Shown in pieces: positions 53,542-62,965 of a DNA stretch of 64,000 nt. Both the position numbers and the translations under genes were made by a program. This stretch comes from Axinella damicornis (lineage: Eukaryota; Porifera; Demospongiae; Axinellida; Axinellidae): positions 15,126,781 to 15,190,780 of the forward strand of contig OZ007508.1 of assembly GCA_963931865.1 (NCBI GenBank), written 5' to 3'. The notes beneath the pieces were generated by a model. It saw only the letters and a program-made list of their open reading frames with translations. It was not told the origin of the DNA and made no database searches. Position 1 is the first letter of the stretch. Every line of letters starts with the position of its first letter.

Positions 53542-54757
53542 GCTACTCGTAGCTATATTTCATGATTGTAACTGTGTGGTCTAGCCGATGAATCAGTATA
53601 AATTGTCCAGAACCTGGCCAGCATACTGTGGAAGCTAGGGTCTGGCTTAGCCTGGCCACACAAGAGTAGGTCTGGTTGGGGTTTAAGTGTACTGTGTGGA
53701 ATGTGCAATACCCACTTAATGACTGTGATATTGGTAATCACGGTGTGTGTATGTGTGTGTGGAGTGCACGTGGTCATGTACCTGTGACTACTATGTGGCG
53801 GAAATATCAGCAGATTGTGTGACTGCATCGTACAGGACCACAAAAAAAAACCAAAAAAAAAACCTAGCAACACACCCATCCCTCCGTGACAGGTCAGACA
53901 CCGAAGTGTAAGCCTCAGGAGCGCTGGATAGGCGTGACTGGATTCCTGGAATCACAGGAGGCTAACCTGCTTTCAACCAGACACCTTTAGCTTCGGTAGT
54001 CAGATGGGAACCGGCGTACTCAGGCTGCTACCAACCATACAGGTAATGCAAGCCACCAATTAACTGAGGCAAGTTCTGCTGACTTCCAAGTACGAATCTC
54101 CATGGCTAGGATTTCACATAATTACTCAGGCAATTAGAAGTGTACCTTCAATCTGGGAGTACAGTACACTCCACCCAGCCTTTGTCCAGACCCTCGAATA
54201 TGTTATGTCTGGTTCCGAGACTACAAGCATGTGTGCATGTATCTGCCTATTATGTATCAATTGGTACTGTACCACAAACTGTTGGCAGTTTTCTGTGTTA
54301 TTGTAACATCCAGTTCCCGGAGCACAAACTGCCTGTCAACCATTCAGAACTGATCCTCTGTTGGCCAGCTGTTGGAATTCAAGAGCACTTGATGACATCA
54401 GTGATGATAATGATGTCATCACACACTCTTATGTTATTGTACCTGCCTGGGAACAACTGTCATATACTGCATGTGCTTGGCAAGCAATTGGACATTAAGA
54501 TTACCAATTAAAGTGTGATCAAAACATTCCAGACGAAACGTCTTGCCAAATCCTGATTGCTAATGCTCTATATACCGGGGTAGCTGTCGTTGCAGATAGC
54601 CTTTCCATGGCCAGGCCCTTACTCAGCTTCAATTGTAGGCCGAGGGCTCAAACTTTGATGTGTAAAACATTATAACAGTCACCAACTAAAATAGAACACA
54701 CAACAAATGATAAAAGGCCTGGTAGATCACGTTCACAACCATCAGTCCCTCCACAGC
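53542..54757. other. Convergent intergenic region, TMEM203 and endophilin-B
   Basis: About 1.2 kb between two 3' ends. It contains an A-tract (AAAAAAAAACC twice, near 53842-53862) and a hairpin at about 54379-54434 related to the one at 26803. No gene is seen. Confidence 0.5.
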
Positions 54758-57700
54758 TCACAGCAGTTCTACATAGGTGGTCGGGATTCTCCCAAACTGG
54801 CCCTCCAGTTCCGCCATCAAGTACTCATCATCACCAGGAATGGGGGTCACTATTATTATCTGCATGGGGAGGGGGACCGGGGAAGGGAGTGGGGGGGGGG
54901 GGGGACTAAGCGCAAGCTAGCACTCAAAATCACAAACTGACTAAGGATCGCCAGCAGCTCCAGTGATAGGATTACACTGGTCTGCATCAGGTTAAGAATT
55001 AGGGGGTTACTACAGAGCTGATTTCATTACCTGATCAGCATATATGGTGAGTTCATCTTCATTTTCAGCATCATAGTCATAGAGCACGCGTGCCTTCCGT
55101 GACTCCTCCCTGTCCAACTCAACTCCGTTGACCTCAAATGTTCCCCGGTCTGTGTCCTCTGTGGCTCCACCCCCACTGCTGCCATGACCACCACTGAGGA
55201 AGAAGCGGGGAGGATGATGAAGAGAGGCAGGCACAAGGTTGGCCAAGCCTTGCAACTTCATGTACAGAGGGAGACCACCTTGAACACACCTGGGTGAATC
55301 TTCCTCTATGTCTCCCAGCAGTGCCTGGCACTCAGCATTGTAGGATCGCTGGGCGGCCATGAAGGTCTTGAGGTGTCCCAGGTGGTTCACATGGGTGTGC
55401 ACGATGCGCTTCAGGGAGGAGCGTACCTTGTCCAGCTGCATGTCGTACTCAGCCTGTGCCGTCCTCACCTCCATCTCTGCCTGAGGACGTGCAGTGCAAG
55501 ATGACAGTTTGATAGTTTTACCAACCATCAGAAACAGTTTAACGAAGCAAAAACCCTGTATTAAAGTATAACACCTAGTATTAAAGCCCCCATATATATT
55601 CTTATGGGCTTATGGGGAGCTCATGACGGCTTTTGCAGTCATTGGTTGGTAAAGAGTCAAGCGAATGTATATTATTGAAACTAATATACAGCTGTTGTTC
55701 ATAAAATATTTACTTTTCCCCTGTCGATTTGGCCAGTACATATAGAGCACATCTTAGTAGCACTGTATTCCTTGTTCCCAGGCCTGAGGCTAGTTCAGCC
55801 TAGCAATAAAATGCTTCCATCACACCCTAGTGCTTCCTATGGCGTGTCTCCAAACCGTAGGATCAAGTTGCTGGTATGGAAATTTTTGGTGAATAGTTTG
55901 CTGGAATTGAGTTAACCAGCATACAACAGCTACAGTGTGAGCTACGATATTACGCCGACTACCCTCCCTGCATTGTGTTGAGTAAGTTTGATTTCACTAG
56001 CTTATTTCTGTGCAAGAAAAATTGGCTTGAACAAATTGTCAGACATGCCCTCTACATGACGATCCCATAACCTTAATGCACACTTTGCAAAGACCAACAG
56101 CTGGGTTGCTTCGGGTAAAGTGAATTACTAAAACCTCACAATGCACAACTCACAGTCTGCAGTTTCTCTCCACCTCCTTGCTGGGCCTTCTTGGCTTTGG
56201 CCCTGCTAGCATCCAAGTCCAGCCGCTTCACGTTCAACATCTTTCGCTCATGCTGGGACGAGGGAGAAAGCCAATTATCAACCATGCACCACACTGTTGC
56301 TCAACTACAAGCTCCAAACAGACAAATAGGTGGGGCTCAATCAGATGTCTTGATTATGGACTAACAAGCTTCCAACATGCATAGAATGTGGGTCAGGTGC
56401 TCTTTTTGCAAAGGCACAGTGCACTGCCTAGTTTCGGAATACACTGCTGATTGCAGATCAATTTCTGATCGTTGATAGATCGACTGACTGACTGACTAAT
56501 TGGATGATGGTTGCCTCACCATGACAGCCTTGACATCAATCTCCAGAAAGGCCTTAAGGGGAGTGATGAATTCAGCCATGGCTTTCTCCTGAAATCGCTG
56601 CTGGCTGTGTCCCAACTTGTGCTCCACTTCTGCACAACGCAGCAGGTACGCTCCTGGGTAACATGGAGGAGTGTGTTAACATTTGTGTGCTCGTGCTAGG
56701 TACACATATGCCTAGTCTCAGTCCAAAATGGAGAGGGAGAGGGAGAGGGAGCCTGGGACATGTAGCCTAGGTCCTCTCTCTCTGGGTATAGAATTATGTG
56801 TAGCACAGGCCAATCCAGAGCAGAGAGAGTCTGGTTCCCAGGCTAGGTCTCACCATATTGGGTTTCAGGTCCAAAAGCATTTCCAGCTCGTGACAGCTCT
56901 AGGCTCAGGAGTTCATGGGGGGTGATGCGTTGAGGTTTTGGACGGTCCAGCCGTGAGTACACCCTGTCCTCAATACGATGGCCTGAACATGTGAGTTTGA
57001 GCGGTGGAGTGTGCATGTTCATGTGTGTATGTGGTTGTGTGTGTGGTGTTGGGAGTAGCCCTCTGTATGTAACAACGGTTGCCTCCCATTATATACATTT
57101 GCACATCAGCTGTGTGAGCTAGGCAGCTGTAGAAGGCTCTCCAGTCGACATCATGTTGACAAACTATTTACGCTGTGTCTGAGCTCAAAACAAAAGCATG
57201 ATATCTCAGGGTAGTTTCCCATTATATATCCATGGACATCACCTGTGCTAGATAAACAGCTGTAGAAGGCTCTCAAGCTAAATATCATGTTGTCGAACTA
57301 TTTATGCTGTGTCTGTGCTCAAAGTCCTGAGTATCGCTACACAGCTATGAACAATGTTAACCATTTCTCTGTCTCTCACCAGGGTTGGGCTGGACGAGCG
57401 CCTGCACCTGGATGAGGATCTTCTGCGTTGCCATCTTGATGTTCTCCAGCTGCAGAGAGAGGCTCTCAAACTCCGAGTCAAACTCGGTCACTGAGTCTGC
57501 TTTCCCCAACTTCTCAACTGTATACTGCATGCAGTTCGGAGGGGAGAAACCGGATAGTCATCCATACTATCTGACAGGTTTCACACCGCCATGCCTTCTT
57601 CAAAACCATCCACATAATGCTGCACATTTAGTACTATCCTAGCCTTGTTCCCAGGCCGTGTGGCCTGGGAACGAAGCTAGTCATATCCTTGCTAAGCTAT

Positions 57701-58742
57701 CCGACAGAAGGTTCTGCATACTGCTAGCCTGGTTCCAGGCCCACATCAAGCTTTATATTGCTTGCAGTTCTGCAAGTGATGAAAAGCTGGGTGTGGGCCT
57801 GGGATCGAGGCTAGTAATACTGCCATATCCCTCCTTAAGCCATTGGACAGGAGGTTATACAATGCTAGCAATTCCGGAAGATTGAACATTTTGAAAGAAA
57901 GAGCTTGTTCTCCGTACTGACTTCAGCCACAAACTACCAATGCACACGCAGTGGTTCCTCTTCGTGTAGAAACCATCATCATGTGAATTGGTTCAGCACA
58001 AACCTAGCGCATTTTTTTCTGTTCAATTGGAATTGTATGGGAAAAATTGGAACTGGCATAACTTCCGTAACCTTTCAAGTCACAACCATCAACGGTTACC
58101 GTTGAAGAGCTCTTCATTTGGTGTATAGATACAGGGCCTGCGCTTTGTTTTAAACATCCGGAATCACTAACAATGCCTAAGCCATCCCAGAGGCAAGGGG
58201 AGGTCACGCCCACAGACACTGTAGTCACAGCTGCGACCACAGGTCAAAACTTTGACCGCTCTTTTACCCTTGACCGTGCTGAGTTTTGAGGCTTTGACTG
58301 TTGACTATGTGATAATATACGGAAGCATGCGCAGCGACTCCACCCCTTCCTTAGTATACGGGCTGACCAAGCAGTCGCAGCTGTGACTGTGGTGCTTATT
58401 GGAGTGACCTCCCCTTGCAGGTCATACAAATATGCTGCATACTGCCATTTCCTCCCTAAAGCCATCTGACAGGTTATAAACTGCTGCATACTGCCATATC
58501 CTCCCTAAGGTATTGGACAGGAGATTACATATACTGCCAATGTCCCACCCAATCCATTTACTCAAACGAGAGTTTAGCTGTGCAGCAGTGTTTGCTGGAA
58601 GCAGGCACCTCGTCTCACGCACCTGCCTAGCCCTGGTGAAGGAGGAAGAAGCAAACTTCTTGAGTTCATCTAGACGCTGGTTGAACGAACTGTTGCGAGG
58701 AAGGCCCTCTTGCTGGCCCGAGGGGTACGTTGCTTCAGCCAT
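54758..58742 (-). CDS. SH3GLB1: Endophilin-B (BAR and SH3 protein), 7 exons
   Basis: Membrane-bending N-BAR protein acting on endosomes, autophagosomes and mitochondria. Exons on the minus strand: 58742-58623, 57524-57380, 56982-56854, 56653-56520, 56252-56154, 55480-55031 and 54859-54758, totalling 392 residues (human SH3GLB1 365). Matches to the endophilin-B type include VEKLGKAD, LVQPNPG, AFGPETQYG, MAEFITPLKAFLEIDVKAV and RKMLNVKRLDLDASRAKAKK in the BAR domain, then a variable linker (Gly/Ser-rich, SGGHGSSGGG), and an SH3 domain starting RKARVLYDYDAENEDELTIY and ending GRIPTTYVELL. The DSWLMGE-type SH3 core is altered to DDEYLMAEL. The N-terminal amphipathic helix region (RLDELKKFASSSFTRARQ) differs from vertebrates. 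Exon 6 could be split by an intron near 55290, because the CCCAG|GTGTGTTC context resembles a donor. Its start is 132 bp from the stop of MVB12. Confidence 0.88.
54886..54904. repeat. Poly-G run of about 16 near the last endophilin-B exon
   Basis: Lies 27 bp upstream (in gene sense) of the acceptor of the last exon, so the sense strand has a C-run in its pyrimidine tract. Confidence 0.7.
57072..57325. repeat. Tandem duplication of about 127 bp in an endophilin-B intron
   Basis: The segments starting CCCATTATATACATTTGCAC and CCCATTATATATCCATGGAC are diverged copies. Both continue with CAGCTGTAGAAGGCTCTC and AACTATTTA-GCTGTGTCTG. Confidence 0.65.
57640..57813. mobile_element. Two TAGCCT hairpins of the dispersed family
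   Basis: 57640-57679 is a 40-bp hairpin (TAGCCTTGTTCCCAGGCC / GGCCTGGGAACGAAGCTA). 57725-57813 is an 89-bp member with longer inner arms (TAGCCTGGTTCCAGGCCCAC / GTGGGCCTGGGATCGAGGCTA type). Both are in the first endophilin-B intron. Confidence 0.7.
58196..58414. mobile_element. MITE of the GGGGAGGTCAC family, copy 3
   Basis: Best-preserved copy. The left end CAAGGGGAGGTCACGCCCAC and right end GGAGTGACCTCCCCTTG form inverted repeats. Inner GTAGTCACAGCTGCGACC and CAGTCGCAGCTGTGACTG repeat the pattern of copy 1. It is about 219 bp long, in the first endophilin-B intron. Confidence 0.7.
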
Positions 58743-58874
58743 TACCCTTTCTCGGACCCTAACGTAATTACCCGTAAGACTTTGTGTAAAATTTTCGCCT
58801 CCATAAATACGGTACCATAAATCACATGACCACAAAAAACACACACTCCAAATACGGTAGCTAGAGTCTTTCAA

Positions 58875-58969
58875 TCACGTCTGGTTTGCGATAGTCTTCC
58901 ACTCGCTCCAGTCATACTCATACTGTGATTGGAGAGAAAATAAAATCATCATAGGAAACTCTGTACTGT

Positions 58970-59003
<34 letters not shown>

Positions 59004-61771
59004 AGTCTCGAGTCCTAGCTGTTGCCTTGTTCCCTTCCCATGTGGCCTGGGAACGAGACTATGAGACTATGGGGGGGGGGGGGGGGGGCACTTCTATGGA
59101 CTCTTTAGTCATGGCTGTGACTGTGGATCAAAAACTTTGACCAACATTTTTGTTGATTTCAGGGCTTGACTTGACCATACATGCTGTTTTCAGCTCTTGA
59201 CGTTGACTTTGTGATTGACCCGATAAGTATGCGTAGCGACTCCACCACTTTGAGGTCAAGATGCGCAGTCACAGCGGTGACTGTAATGCTTATTGGACTG
59301 ACCTCCCTCTGAAAGGGTGGTCACTCCAAACATGCATATGCTGTACTGTAGCTGCTGTGACTGGGGTCACAACCTAAGACTGTCCAAAAACTGCCTGTGA
59401 TTGCGTGACTGCACTGCTAAACTGCAAGTGACCATGTGACTTTGCCAAAAATCCACTGTGACTGTGTATATGTATACGTATATGTTATATTTGCCGCACC
59501 TACATCTGCCAAATACGGTGGGTTGCAACTCTGAATATGATGATCACTCCTTGGGTCATGCAGGATGAACAGCAGCGACTTGAAAGTGCTACTGCATGAC
59601 CTGTACCGTTGCCATGCAGGTCAAAAGGGAGGAGAAAATGCGATTTAGGAGGGAGGAATGCTTACTTCTCTTTCCACTTTATCCAGACTTAGCAAGTTAA
59701 GTTGTCCAAGGGCAAACTGCAGAGAGAAAGAGAAAGCTCTCAACATGAGGAGCCAGATCACATCCAGTAGATATGACAGCATGTACCTGCACAAGGTAAT
59801 GCTGTGAATCGAGGTCGTCGCTCAACTTGAACTTTACTCCATCAATGGCTGTGGTAGTTGGTGCAGTTGGTGGATTGGTGTTCGTGTGTGTGTGTACATG
59901 TGTGCGTGGGCAGGATGGCATTGCATAACTCTAGACATTAATGTTGTTACTGTAGTGAACTAGCTTTGCCTACCAATGACGGCAAATGCCATCGATGGCA
60001 AATGCCGTCGTGAGCTCCCATAAGCCCATAAGAATTTATATGGGGAATTTAATATCTTAATACAGGGTTTTTTGCTGCCTTAAGCTGTTTCTTATGGTTG
60101 TTTCCGAAGTGGATCAAAAGTAGTCTTGTGGTCCACAAGTCACTATCAGCTGTGAATGACATCACAACACATGTCCCTCACGTGATCTGACAGTCTTGAC
60201 AAACACAGAGGGCTGTCGGGTGAACTCTGACCTGAGTTGAAACAAAAGTATGTTGATCTTCAATGCACTTCACTCTCTCAACAACACTTAACAGCTAGAA
60301 CGAGGTTGGTAGGGCTTATTCCTGTAGCCTCGTTCTCTACCCTCGTTCCCCTTTTACACCACAAACTGGAGGTGTAGAAGCCTGGGAGCGAGGCTACTTA
60401 CTCGTCGTCAGCCACTTGTGGTGGTGCAAGCTGCTGTTGGTTATTCTGCTGCTGGACATTGGGGGAGAGGTGGGTGCCCTTCTTGGGCAGCTGGGTCACC
60501 TTGAAGCAGATGCTGAACCCGTTGATCTCTCTGAAGAAGAAAAAAACAATTATGCATCACGCTCATTGCAGCCACTTCACGAGGAGCTTATGAGCATCAC
60601 GAAGGAGCATTCAACCATGTGCTGCCAAATAGCAAGAAGTCGGGACACACACCAGTTTCAATTCAGACGTCTCTCTAGCTCTTTGTTGATAAATTTGGGC
60701 ATGGCTAGTGTTGATATTCAGAGGCAACTACTACCAGTAAGGTCTAAACAGAAGACCCATGAAGCCATCATCTCAACCACAGTCTAGTGTGGCAAAATCC
60801 TAGCTATGTGAGAAAGATACTTAAATAAAATGCATGGGCATAGTCTTTGCAACATTCCAGTTGCTTGTCCACGTTCAATTCAAGTCTTTCTACTTTAGAT
60901 GCCACTCATGTGATTGACTTACCAGGCCATTTACCCTTACCGCAAGCAATGGATAACTGGGTTGGGGCCTGGGAACAAGTCTTAGCTCTTAACAACACAT
61001 AGAGCATGCTCGTTTAACCCTCCTTTGCACTGTGGTGCTCATAAACTCATGACTACACACATTTCAATGTCCACAGGTGTGCATTATGTCTCCTTTCACT
61101 TACGGCAGTCTCTTGTATCCAGCAGGAACATCCTCCTTCCTGGATGGACTGAGGACTACAATGTCAGTCAAAGCATATGTTGCCTGCTCTAGTGGAGTAA
61201 ACTTCGCCAGAAGCTGCTTTGAGCTGAATGCCCTGTTATCTAGGGGAGGGGAGGGGAAGGAAGGGAAGGGGAAGGGAGGGAAGGGGAGGGAAGGGGAGGG
61301 AGGGGAGGGGGGAGGGAAGGGGAGTGGGGAGGGGAGGGGGAGGGAAGGGGAGTGGGGAGGGGAGGGGGAGGGGAGGGGCACAATGCAACACTTCTTGATT
61401 GAAAATCACCCAGGCAAGCAATAATGAGCAGACATGAATGAGTGTACAAAAGCGGCCATTCTGCCAAAACTGCACTAGAAATTCCTAGACACTGTAACTA
61501 AACCATTTGTGTTTTGCTGAATTCCTGAAAACAAGTAACTGTAACATGAAAAGTGGGTTGGAGCACTGCCATTGGTAATGCAATGACGGACATGGAATAG
61601 GGCTGGTCAAAGCCCAGTGTCTTGGTCCTTGTAATTATGGTACTGCTACTTACTGTCATCATGAGTGTATGCCAGTGTTGCAAAGCCATAGGGAGCTTTT
61701 TCACTGGAGGAGCACACCTTTAGGTCTGTGAGTGCAACACGACCCTGGAGAGGTCAAACAAGGAGCCTTAT

Positions 61772-61822
<51 letters not shown>

Positions 61823-62792
61823 ATGCATGGTGTGTGTATGTGTGTGTGTGTGTGAATCCGTGGTGTGCTGTCACCCTTACTCTCAAGGGCGAAGGTGTTT
61901 TCCTGGTAAAGCAAAGATATCGTCTGCTGCTGAATCCCAGCCTCCCCTCAGGAAAGTCCGCCTTTTTCCCATCGCTGGTGTTCTCAAGCTGAGAAAGTAA
62001 CATTCATGAACTCTTCACCAACCAATGGCACCTCCGCAAGCTTACAGTATTTGTACAGGCCCTAACCAATATAAATTACAGCATAGCATACAGATGCATG
62101 TACATGAGAGCATGATGACATCATCTTCATTGCGGTGGCCACGCGCCACAGAGGATCTAGGACACAATGTGTCATACCATAATTGGTCCTCCCCAAAAGC
62201 GATCCCCCCGGACAGGTACAGAAATACACCGATATTTGTTGGAGGTTGCACTACGAGGAAGGAGGGCCTGATTTCTTCTCAACTTGGTACATGTACAGTC
62301 AAGCTGGGCAACCTTACCTGTACATACCCCACCGAGCTATCATCATGGATCGTGCATCTATGGGGTGGGACCATCTACAGCAAGGGGGGGGGGGGGGGGG
62401 GGGGGACTAGGTATGGCTGTGATGTTTGGTCCGGGGGGGACCGATTATTCTGCCGTGGACAGTCTGGGGGGACCGCCTTTCAGGGGGGGACTGTCCACGG
62501 CGTGACAGATGCACTCTTGACGGAAACTGGCTCCCATAACCCCATATCGGGGGGTTAATACTCCTCTAAGCAGTTTCTTATGATAGGTAAAGCAAGTAAC
62601 CACATGTACTCAGTAACTGAGGAGACATTCTCACAGCTGACCGGTGTTCATGTAAATTTCGTCACTTACTACTGTAAATTCAGCTGGAACCCGCTCCTTC
62701 TTGGCCAGGATGAGTAGGTCCGTGATGACAAGATCCATGACAACGTTTTTTGATTCAATAACTGTCCAGTCTCCGTTTGGATTACCGCTCAT
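58875..62792 (-). CDS. MVB12A: ESCRT-I subunit MVB12 (MABP and UMA domains), 8 exons
   Basis: Subunit of the ESCRT-I complex that sorts ubiquitinated cargo into multivesicular bodies. Exons on the minus strand: 62792-62670, 61988-61881, 61744-61654, 61239-61104, 60530-60402, 59928-59787, 59716-59666 and 58922-58875, giving 275 residues against 273 in human MVB12A. Exons 1-5 make the three-bladed MABP domain: VITDLLILAKKERVPAEFTV, RYLCFTRKTPSPLR, VALTDLKVCSSSEKAPYGF, LTDIVVLSPSRKEDVPAGYK and EINGFSICFK. Exons 6-8 give the C-terminal UMA domain: IDGVKFKL, then LNLLSLDKVEREYEYDW, which matches the family pattern DGVPF...ladIeKEYnYdF. The acceptor of exon 6 is the least certain junction. The gene lies between SNO and endophilin-B on the same strand with short gaps. 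Confidence 0.82.
58967..59061. repeat. Run of about 31 G followed by a TAGTCTCG hairpin
   Basis: The G homopolymer at about 58971-59002 is the longest in the window and lies about 45-50 bp from the last MVB12 exon, on the acceptor side. It directly abuts a TAGTCTCGAG...GGGAACGAGACTA hairpin (59003-59061). A second G-run follows at 59071-59088. Confidence 0.8.
59072..59309. mobile_element. MITE of the GGGGAGGTCAC family, copy 4
   Basis: The left terminus is fused with a G homopolymer; the right terminus reads GGACTGACCTCCCTC. The interior (TAGTCATGGCTGTGACTG, AACTTTGACCAAC, CACAGCGGTGACTG) follows the family pattern. It is in the last MVB12 intron. Confidence 0.6.
60325..60396. mobile_element. 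TAGCCTCG-family hairpin at an MVB12 donor
   Basis: TAGCCTCGTTCTC at the left and GGGAGCGAGGCTA at the right, 72 bp overall. Its right edge touches the splice donor of MVB12 exon 5 (GTAAGTAGCC in gene sense). Confidence 0.65.
61240..61378 (-). repeat. GGGAGGGGA tract abutting MVB12 exon 4
   Basis: About 140 bp of GGGAGG/GGGAAGG units on the plus strand, a C/T tract in MVB12 sense, ending exactly at the acceptor of exon 4 (61239). Confidence 0.88.
61774..61854. repeat. (GT)n microsatellite
   Basis: About 24 GT dinucleotides followed by a second short GT block, in the MVB12 intron between exons 2 and 3. Confidence 0.9.
62384..62406. repeat. Poly-G run of about 20
   Basis: A G homopolymer in MVB12 intron 1, next to [18 protein letters not shown] imperfect inverted repeats (62430-62500: CCGTGGACAGTC and GACTGTCCACGG). 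Confidence 0.75.
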
Positions 62793-62965
62793 TTCCTCAG
62801 TCCAATCCGATCCCACTCTTTGTTTACATTGTACATCCGGGGCCCGGGGATTACATGCAGTGATTAGAGGGTTAAAATTCAAAGTACTTAATGCGCATGT
62901 GCAATGCACGGCGCGCGCCTCGCAAACTTCATGCATGAGCTGAGAGTGTAAAGTACAATGAAAAG
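62793..62965 (-). promoter_or_regulatory. Presumed MVB12 promoter between SNO stop and MVB12 start
   Basis: A 173-bp gap. It contains TGCGCATGTGCA (62892-62903), one base off the NRF-1 palindrome, a GCGCGCGC stretch and CCGGGGCCCGGGG. These features suggest that MVB12 has its own CpG-type promoter instead of depending on SNO transcription. Confidence 0.4.

Noticed and set aside
60416..60787. 123-codon plus-strand ORF with a hydrophobic start
   Set aside because: It lies antisense to MVB12 exon 5, whose family match and splice sites are convincing.
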